This document shows, piece by piece, positions 58,444 through 64,000 of a DNA stretch of 64,000 nt. The notes below the pieces were generated by a model. It was given only the letters and a program-made list of their open reading frames with translations. It did not search any database and was not told the origin of the DNA. Source of the stretch: Azotobacter bryophylli (GTDB lineage Bacteria > Pseudomonadota > Gammaproteobacteria > Pseudomonadales > Pseudomonadaceae); the NCBI RefSeq assembly GCF_042643485.1, contig NZ_JBHRSJ010000012.1:310001-374000 (forward strand). The letters run 5' to 3'. How positions within the stretch are numbered: position 1 is the first letter of the stretch; every line of letters starts with the position of its first letter. A program made the position numbers and the translations under genes.

Positions 58444-59136
58444 ATGTCCACGATCCCAGACAATATTGCAAAGGTCCACGCGCGTATCCGTGAGGCGGCG
58501 CAAGCATCGGGACGCGACCAGCAAGAAGTGCATCTGCTGGCGGTGAGCAAGACCAAGCCGGCAGCCGCCTTGCGCGAAGCTTTCGCCTGCGGCCAGCGGG
58601 ACTTCGGCGAGAATTACCTGCAGGAAGCCTTGGCCAAGCAGGCCGAACTGGGCGACCTGCCCCTGACCTGGCATTTCATCGGGCCGATCCAGTCCAACAA
58701 GACCAAGCCCATCGCCGAGCATTTCGCCTGGGTGCATTCGGTGGACCGGCTGAAGATCGCCGAACGCCTGTCCGCCCAGCGCCCGGCCGGATTGCCGCCG
58801 CTCAACGTCTGCCTGCAGGTCAACGTCAGCTCCGAGCCCAGCAAGTCCGGCTGCAGTCCCGAGGAGCTGCCGGCGCTGGCCGCCGCCGTGGCCGAACTGC
58901 CCAACCTGCGCCTGCGCGGACTGATGGCGATTCCCGAACCCACCGAGGACCGCGCCGCCCAGCACGCCGCCTTCGCCCGGCTGCGGGAATTGCGCGACGG
59001 CCTCGATCTTGATCTCGACACTCTCTCCATGGGCATGAGCCACGACCTGGAGGCCGCCATCGCCGAAGGCGCCACCTGGGTCCGCATCGGCACCGCCCTG
59101 TTCGGCGCCCGCGATTACGGGCAGCCCCATCCATAA
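58444..59136 (+). CDS. yggS: PLP homeostasis protein YggS
   Basis: A 230-residue PLP-binding TIM barrel without catalytic domain. The PLP lysine lies in LAVSKTKP, with FGENYLQEA and MGMSHDLEAAI further on. It keeps free pyridoxal phosphate and amino acid pools in balance. It is first in the yggS-proC-yggT-yggU unit, a very conserved order. Confidence 0.95.
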   Translation: MSTIPDNIAKVHARIREAAQASGRDQQEVHLLAVSKTKPAAALREAFACGQRDFGENYLQEALAKQAELGDLPLTWHFIGPIQSNKTKPIAEHFAWVHSVDRLKIAERLSAQRPAGLPPLNVCLQVNVSSEPSKSGCSPEELPALAAAVAELPNLRLRGLMAIPEPTEDRAAQHAAFARLRELRDGLDLDLDTLSMGMSHDLEAAIAEGATWVRIGTALFGARDYGQPHP

Positions 59137-59148
59137 GGAAACCTCTTC

Positions 59149-59967
59149 ATGAGCGATACCCGTATTGCCTTCATCGGCGCCGGCAACATGGCCGCCAGCC
59201 TGATCGGCGGATTGCGCGCCCAGGGCGTGCCCGCCACGGCGATCCGCGCCAGCGAACCGAACGCCGACCAGCGCGCCCGAATCGCCGCCGAGCACGGCAT
59301 CGAACTGTTCGCCGACAACGCCGCGGCGGTCGCCGGGGCCGACGTCGTGGTGCTGGCGGTCAAGCCGCAGGTGATGAAGGCGGTCTGCCAGGATCTCGCC
59401 GCTCACCTGTCCCCCGGCCAGTTGATCGTCTCCATCGCCGCCGGTATCCCCTGCGCCAGCCTGGAGCGCTGGCTGGGCCAGCGGCCGCTGGTGCGCTGCA
59501 TGCCGAACACCCCGGCGCTGCTGCGCCAAGGCGTTTCCGGACTGTTCGCCAACGCCCAAGTTTCGGCAGCGCAGCGCCAGCAGGCGGAACAACTGCTCGG
59601 CGCGGTCGGCCTGGCTCTGTGGCTCGATGAAGAGCGGCTGATCGACGCGGTGACTGCGGTGTCCGGCAGCGGCCCGGCCTACTTCTTCCTGTTCATGGAG
59701 GCCATGACCGCCGCCGGCGAGAAGCTCGGCCTGCCGCGCGAGACCGCCTCCCGGCTGACCCTGCAGACCGCCCTCGGCGCCGCGCGCATGGCCTGCGAGA
59801 GCGACGTGGACGCCGCCGAACTGCGCCGCCGGGTAACGTCGCCGAACGGCACCACCGAAGCCGCGATCAAGACCTTCCAGGCCGGCGGCTTCGAAGCCCT
59901 GGTCCAGCAGGCGCTGGATGCCGCCGCCAGCCGCTCCGCCGAGCTGGCCGAACAGCTGGGCCAGTGA
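59149..59967 (+). CDS. proC: Pyrroline-5-carboxylate reductase
   Basis: A 272-residue NAD(P)H enzyme making proline. The Rossmann motif FIGAGNMAASLIGG opens it, and the conserved C-terminal SGSGPAYFFLFMEAM and TSPNGTTEAAI are intact. It starts 12 bases after yggS. Confidence 0.97.
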   Translation: MSDTRIAFIGAGNMAASLIGGLRAQGVPATAIRASEPNADQRARIAAEHGIELFADNAAAVAGADVVVLAVKPQVMKAVCQDLAAHLSPGQLIVSIAAGIPCASLERWLGQRPLVRCMPNTPALLRQGVSGLFANAQVSAAQRQQAEQLLGAVGLALWLDEERLIDAVTAVSGSGPAYFFLFMEAMTAAGEKLGLPRETASRLTLQTALGAARMACESDVDAAELRRRVTSPNGTTEAAIKTFQAGGFEALVQQALDAAASRSAELAEQLGQ

Positions 59968-59977
59968 GGAGCCACCC

Positions 59978-60571
59978 ATGAACGGATTTGGAACCGCGAC
60001 CATCTATATCGTGCAGACCCTGGGCAGTCTCTATCTGCTGATCGTCCTGCTGCGCTTCATCCTGCAACTGGTCCGCGCCGACTTCTACAACCCTCTCAGC
60101 CAGTTCGTGGTCAAGGCCACCCAACCGCTGCTCAAGCCGCTGCGGCGGATCATCCCCGGCTTCGGCGGGCTGGACCTGGCTTCCCTGGTACTGGCCGTCC
60201 TGCTCCAGCTGCTGCTGATGGTGGCCGTGCTGACGCTGATGGGCTACGGCGTCGGCGGCTACCTGCTGCAGTTGCTGGTCTGGTCGATCATCGGCGTCAC
60301 CGCCCTGTTCCTCAAGGTGTTCTTCTTCGCCCTGATCGTCAGCGTGATCCTCTCCTGGGTGGCCCCCGGCAGCTACAACCCGGCCGCCCAACTGGTCAAC
60401 CAGATCTGCGATCCGCTGCTGGCGCCGATCCGGCGCATCCTGCCGAACCTGGGCGGGCTGGACATCTCGCCGATCTTCGCGTTCATCGCGCTGAACCTGA
60501 TCGACATGCTGGTGATCAACAACCTGGCGGCCATGACCGGCATGCCGAAAATCCTCAGCCCCTTCCTCTGA
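59978..60571 (+). CDS. yggT: YggT family membrane protein
   Basis: A 197-residue integral membrane protein with two YGGT units: RADFYNPLSQFVVKATQPLL with neighbouring helices, and PGSYNPAAQLVNQICDPLL. Membrane helices are at about residues 10-30, 60-90, 95-130 and 160-185. The family has been linked to osmotic stress and cell division, but its function is open. Its stop overlaps yggU by one base. Confidence 0.93.
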   Translation: MNGFGTATIYIVQTLGSLYLLIVLLRFILQLVRADFYNPLSQFVVKATQPLLKPLRRIIPGFGGLDLASLVLAVLLQLLLMVAVLTLMGYGVGGYLLQLLVWSIIGVTALFLKVFFFALIVSVILSWVAPGSYNPAAQLVNQICDPLLAPIRRILPNLGGLDISPIFAFIALNLIDMLVINNLAAMTGMPKILSPFL

Positions 60572-60870
60572 TGAGCTGGTTCCGTTGGGATGGCGAGGAC
60601 CTGATCCTCGCCTGCCATCTGCAGCCCAAGGCGAGCCGCGACGAGTTCGCCGGGCTGCATGGCGACCGTCTGAAGATCCGCCTCACCGCACCGCCGGTGG
60701 AGGGCAAGGCCAACGCCCACCTGCTAGCCTTCCTCGGCAAGTCCTTCGGTGTAGCGAAAAGCCAGGTGAGCCTGGAGAGCGGCGAGCTGAACCGGCAGAA
60801 GCGGGTGCGCATCCACGCGCCGCAGAAGCTGCCGGCCGAGCTGGCCGACGAGTTGCAGGCCGGGCGCTGA
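60571..60870 (+). CDS. yggU: DUF167 family protein YggU
   Basis: A 99-residue protein with the DUF167 pattern: LACHLQPKASRDEF at the start and RLTAPPVEGKANAHLLAFLGK in the middle. The biochemical role is unknown. It is coupled to yggT through TGATG. Confidence 0.93.
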   Translation: MSWFRWDGEDLILACHLQPKASRDEFAGLHGDRLKIRLTAPPVEGKANAHLLAFLGKSFGVAKSQVSLESGELNRQKRVRIHAPQKLPAELADELQAGR

Positions 60871-60951
60871 GCGGCCTGCCCCAAACCGGGGCGCTTGCCG
60901 CAGATGGCGCCGCTCTTTAGACTGGCGCCTCCTTTTTGCGAGAGCAGGATC

Positions 60952-62091
60952 GTGCCTTCCGTCTTTCCTGAAGATTCCGTCGGCCTGGTCAGCCCGCAGC
61001 TGCTGCATTTCAGCGAACCGCTGGCGCTGGCCTGCGGACGCAGCCTGGCCGACTATGAGCTGGTCTACGAAACCTACGGCGAACTGAATGCGGCCCGCAG
61101 CAACGCGGTGCTGATCTGCCACGCCCTGTCCGGCCACCACCATGCGGCCGGCTACCACAGCGCAGAAGATCGCAAGCCCGGCTGGTGGGACAGCTGCATC
61201 GGCCCCGGCAAGCCCATCGACACCCGCAGGTTCTTCGTCGTCGCCCTGAACAATCTGGGCGGCTGCAACGGATCGACCGGCCCCTCCAGCCTCAACCCGG
61301 CCACCGGCAAGCCCTACGGCGCGGACTTCCCGGTGGTGACCGTGGAGGACTGGGTGAACAGCCAGGCGCGTCTGGCCGATGCCCTGGGCATCCAGCAGTG
61401 GGCCGCGGTGGTCGGCGGCAGCCTGGGCGGCATGCAGGCCCTGCAATGGACCATCAGCTATCCCGAACGGGTGCGCCACTGCATGGCCATCGCCACCGCG
61501 CCCAAGCTGTCGGCGCAGAACATCGCCTTCAACGAAGTGGCGCGCCAGGCGATCCTCTCCGACCCGGACTTCCACGGCGGGCACTTCCAGGAAAAGGGTG
61601 TGATCCCCAAGCGCGGCCTGATGCTGGCGCGCATGGTCGGCCACATCACCTACCTGTCGGACGACGCCATGGGCGCGAAATTCGGGCGCGAGCTGAAGAC
61701 CGACAAGCTCAACTACGACTTCCACAATGTCGAGTTCCAGGTGGAGAGCTATCTGCGCTACCAGGGTGAGGAGTTCTCCGGGCGCTTCGACGCCAACACC
61801 TACCTGCTGATGACCAAGGCGCTGGACTACTTCGACCCCGCCGCCGCCCACGGCGACGACCTGGCGAAGACCCTGGCGGCGGCCAAGGCCAACTTCTGCC
61901 TGATGTCCTTCACCACCGACTGGCGCTTCTCGCCGGCCCGCTCGCGGGAGATCGTCGACGCGCTGATCGCCGCGGGCAAGAACGTCAGCTATCTGGAAAT
62001 CGACGCGCCCCAGGGCCACGATGCCTTCCTGATACCGATCCCCCGCTATCTGCAGGGATTCTCCAGTTACATGAACCGAATTGCAGTATGA
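60952..62091 (+). CDS. metX: Homoserine O-acyltransferase MetX
   Basis: A 379-residue alpha/beta-hydrolase that activates homoserine for methionine synthesis (O-succinyl in Pseudomonas, by family knowledge). The nucleophile Ser is in VVGGSLGGMQALQW, with Asp and His in DWRFSP and APQGHDAFL. The start is GTG at 60952: it places the conserved VFPEDSVGLVSPQ at the N terminus and gives the same length as the P. aeruginosa enzyme. metW follows within eight bases, the usual pair. Confidence 0.95.
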   Translation: MPSVFPEDSVGLVSPQLLHFSEPLALACGRSLADYELVYETYGELNAARSNAVLICHALSGHHHAAGYHSAEDRKPGWWDSCIGPGKPIDTRRFFVVALNNLGGCNGSTGPSSLNPATGKPYGADFPVVTVEDWVNSQARLADALGIQQWAAVVGGSLGGMQALQWTISYPERVRHCMAIATAPKLSAQNIAFNEVARQAILSDPDFHGGHFQEKGVIPKRGLMLARMVGHITYLSDDAMGAKFGRELKTDKLNYDFHNVEFQVESYLRYQGEEFSGRFDANTYLLMTKALDYFDPAAAHGDDLAKTLAAAKANFCLMSFTTDWRFSPARSREIVDALIAAGKNVSYLEIDAPQGHDAFLIPIPRYLQGFSSYMNRIAV

Positions 62092-62098
62092 GACGCCC

Positions 62099-62689
62099 AT
62101 GAGAGCCGATCTGGAGATCATCCAAGAGTGGATACCCGCCGGCAGCCGGGTGCTCGACCTCGGCTGCGGCAACGGCGAGCTGCTCGCCTGGCTGCGCGAC
62201 AACAAGCGGGTCAGCGGCTACGGCCTGGAAATCGATCAGGCGAACATCGCCGCCTGCCTGAGCAAGGGCGTCAACGTGATCGAGCAGGACCTGGACAAGG
62301 GCCTCGGCAACTTCGCCAGCGACAGCTTCGACGTGGTGGTGATGACCCAGGCGCTGCAGGCCGTGCACTATCCGGACCGCCTGCTCGAGGAGATGCTGCG
62401 GGTCGGCCGGACCTGCATCCTCACCTTCCCCAACTTCGGCCACTGGCGCTGCCGCCTGTACCTGGCGAGCCGCGGCGAGATGCCGCGCTCGGAGTTCCTG
62501 CCCTACACCTGGTACAACACGCCGAACATCCACTTCTGCACCTTCCGCGACTTCGAGGCCCTGTGCCGCGAGCGCCGGGTGCGGGTACTGCAGCGTCTGG
62601 CGGTCGACCGCGAGCATCGCCATGGCCTGGCCAGCCGCCTGTGGCCTAATCTGTTAGGTGAAATCGGCATCTACCATGTCAGCCGATAG
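62099..62689 (+). CDS. metW: Methionine biosynthesis protein MetW
   Basis: A 196-residue SAM-dependent methyltransferase-like protein with SAM motif VLDLGCGNGELL and CILTFPNFGHWRCR. MetW is required together with MetX for homoserine acylation in many proteobacteria. The ATG at 62099 is seven bases after metX; a start six codons earlier would overlap metX. Confidence 0.94.
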   Translation: MRADLEIIQEWIPAGSRVLDLGCGNGELLAWLRDNKRVSGYGLEIDQANIAACLSKGVNVIEQDLDKGLGNFASDSFDVVVMTQALQAVHYPDRLLEEMLRVGRTCILTFPNFGHWRCRLYLASRGEMPRSEFLPYTWYNTPNIHFCTFRDFEALCRERRVRVLQRLAVDREHRHGLASRLWPNLLGEIGIYHVSR

Positions 62690-62768
62690 CGGCGCGGCCG
62701 GTCGACTCGGCCCCGGGCCGCGTCGGCATGGCCGGACGCCACCCCACCCTTCGCGCAAGGAGACCGTC

Positions 62769-63182
62769 ATGCATCGCTTCGCCATGTTCCTCTTCGCCCT
62801 GTGCCTGGCCTTGCCGGCCGCCGCCGAGCGCAAGCAAACCTTCGGCGACCTGGAAGTGCACTACAGCGCTTACAACTCCAGCTTCCTGCAGCCGGAGATC
62901 GCCTCGGCCGCCGGCATCACCCGCGGCAAGACCCTGGGCGTGCTCAGCGTCTCCGTGCTCAAGGCCGGCAAGGCCCAGCCGGCGACGGTCAAGGCCCAGA
63001 TGCTGAATCTCATGGGACAGGCGCGCAACCTGACCTTCCGCGAGGTCCGCGAAGGCGACGCCATCTACTACCTGTCGCAGTTCCCCTTCAGCGAGGAGAA
63101 ACTGCACTTCAAGGTCGACGTCACCAGCGGCGGCCAGCTCAACACCTTCGAATTCGACCAGGAATTCTTCCCCGACAAATGA
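62769..63182 (+). CDS. DUF4426 exported protein
   Basis: A 137-residue protein with a signal peptide (cleaved after AAA, residue 19) and the DUF4426 body: RKQTFGDLEVHYSAYNSSFLQ opens it and TFEFDQEFFPDK closes it. The function is unknown. An AAGGAG site precedes the ATG. It overlaps the first possible start of rdgB and is constantly found between metW and rdgB in pseudomonads. Confidence 0.9.
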   Translation: MHRFAMFLFALCLALPAAAERKQTFGDLEVHYSAYNSSFLQPEIASAAGITRGKTLGVLSVSVLKAGKAQPATVKAQMLNLMGQARNLTFREVREGDAIYYLSQFPFSEEKLHFKVDVTSGGQLNTFEFDQEFFPDK

Positions 63183-63781
63183 TGAATTTCTCCCAGCTGG
63201 TGCTGGCCAGCCACAATCCCGGCAAGCTCAAGGAGCTCCAGGCCATGCTCGGCAATTCCGTGCAGGTCCGCTCGGTCGGCGAGTTCAGCGACGTCGAGCC
63301 GGAGGAAACCGGCCTGTCCTTCGTCGAGAACGCCATCCTCAAGGCCCGCCATGCCGCCCGGGTCTCCGGTCTGCCGGCGCTGGCCGACGACTCGGGGCTG
63401 GCGGTCGACGCCCTGGGCGGCGCACCGGGCATCTACTCAGCCCGCTACGCCGACGGGCAGGGCGATGCGGCGAACAACGCCAAGCTGCTGGAAGCGCTTC
63501 GGGACGTGCCGGATGTCGAGCGCGGCGCCCGCTTCGTCTGCGTGCTGGCGCTGCTCCGGCATGCCGACGACCCGCTGCCGATCCTCTGCGAGGGCCTCTG
63601 GTACGGCCGCATCCTGCACGCCCCCAGCGGCAGCAACGGCTTCGGTTACGACCCTCTGTTCTGGGTGCCGGAGCGCGTCTGCTCCAGCGCCGAGCTGCCG
63701 CCCGCCGAGAAGAACCGGCTGAGCCACCGCGCCCGCGCCATGGCCCTGCTGAAGCAGCGTCTGGGGCTGATCAATGCCTGA
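63179..63781 (+). CDS. rdgB: dITP/XTP pyrophosphatase RdgB
   Basis: A 200-residue enzyme that removes non-canonical purine nucleotides such as dITP and XTP. LASHNPGKLKEL, ADDSGLAVDALGGAPGIYSARYA and GSNGFGYDPLFW are the family motifs. Two adjacent ATG codons (63179, 63182) are possible; the first is given. Both overlap the stop of the DUF4426 gene. Confidence 0.96.
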   Translation: MMNFSQLVLASHNPGKLKELQAMLGNSVQVRSVGEFSDVEPEETGLSFVENAILKARHAARVSGLPALADDSGLAVDALGGAPGIYSARYADGQGDAANNAKLLEALRDVPDVERGARFVCVLALLRHADDPLPILCEGLWYGRILHAPSGSNGFGYDPLFWVPERVCSSAELPPAEKNRLSHRARAMALLKQRLGLINA

Positions 63782-64000
63782 AGCGGGCGGTACGCACCGG
63801 GTGCACGGCTTCGCGCTGCCGCCCCTGGCGGCCTACGTCCACATTCCCTGGTGCGTACGCAAGTGCCCGTACTGCGACTTCAACTCCCACGCCGCCGGCC
63901 CCGAGCTGCCGGAAGAGGCCTACGTGGACGCCCTGCTCGCCGATCTGCAGGCGGACCTGCCCCGAGTGCACGGCCGCCGGCTGGTGTCGGTGTTCTTCGG
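63774..64000 (+). CDS. hemW: Radical SAM heme chaperone HemW, 3' end cut off by window
   Basis: The first 75 codons of a radical SAM protein: YVHIPWCVRKCPYCDFNSHA contains the CxxxCxxC cluster motif and the typical YCDFNSH of HemW (formerly coproporphyrinogen oxidase-like). HemW binds haem and helps deliver it to respiratory enzymes. It starts at ATG 63774, overlapping rdgB by eight bases, and runs out of the window. Confidence 0.93.
   Translation, partial: MPEAGGTHRVHGFALPPLAAYVHIPWCVRKCPYCDFNSHAAGPELPEEAYVDALLADLQADLPRVHGRRLVSVFF

Noticed and set aside
57502..60003. An 833-codon minus-strand frame spanning pilT, yggS and proC
   Set aside because: It crosses three well-supported genes in other frames and contains no domain.

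Overview
The window is about 64 kb of GC-rich DNA packed with chromosomal genes. Its gene content and order point to a gammaproteobacterium of the Pseudomonadaceae (Pseudomonas or Azotobacter type). The best evidence is the right half. Read right to left it matches the well-known Pseudomonas aeruginosa block hemW-rdgB-DUF4426-metW-metX-yggU-yggT-proC-yggS-pilT-pilU, then pyrC'-pyrB-pyrR-ruvX-algH-tonB-gshB, then pilGHIJK-chpABC, rsmE, DUF3087, bioA, amine oxidase, YceI, rhlE, metF, ahcY. The species cannot be fixed from sequence alone. I see no rRNA, tRNA, CRISPR array, insertion sequence, phage or plasmid element.

Layout. 1-4.4 kb: a tripartite efflux system (outer-membrane factor, FUSC transporter, DUF1656 protein, HlyD adaptor). 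4.6-6.1 kb: a nucleoside deoxyribosyltransferase-like protein and an AraC regulator. 6.2-10.1 kb: a divergent pair made of a small phasin-like protein and a large DUF3141 protein that carries a PHA-synthase-like Cys-Asp-His triad and a repetitive Pro/Ala/Glu tail. 10.1-18.7 kb: a minus-strand respiratory formate dehydrogenase locus (LysR regulator, fdhD, fdoG-fdoH-fdoI, fdhE, moaA), in which the catalytic subunit has Cys where E. coli has selenocysteine. 19.3-23.6 kb: the dctB-dctD two-component system and a lone TRAP binding protein DctP. 23.7-25.3 kb: small accessory genes, including a 59-aa protein with a DnaJ-like zinc motif and a c'-type cytochrome lipoprotein. 25.4-28.0 kb: an SAH riboswitch, ahcY and metF, the methyl-cycle genes. 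28.3-36.8 kb: rhlE, a K+ channel, a YceI/cytochrome b561 pair, an amine oxidase, bioA, a DUF3087 protein and rsmE. 36.9-49.3 kb: the complete Pil-Chp chemosensory cluster that controls type IV pili. 49.5-55.6 kb: gshB, tonB, algH, ruvX, pyrR, pyrB and pyrC'. 55.6-58.4 kb: a TM2 protein and the pilus retraction ATPases pilU and pilT. 58.4-64 kb: yggS-proC-yggT-yggU-metX-metW-DUF4426-rdgB-hemW, the last cut by the window end.

The main functional themes are twitching motility (sensing by PilJ/ChpA, output through PilG/PilH, retraction by PilT/PilU, with a TonB gene nearby), one-carbon and methionine metabolism (ahcY, metF, metX, metW, SAH riboswitch), pyrimidine synthesis, and formate respiration. 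Most genes are ordinary housekeeping genes. The points most worth checking are the DUF3141/phasin-like pair, hexanucleotide repeats inside chpA, the Cys form of formate dehydrogenase, the orphan DctP, and a composite palindromic element between ahcY and metF.
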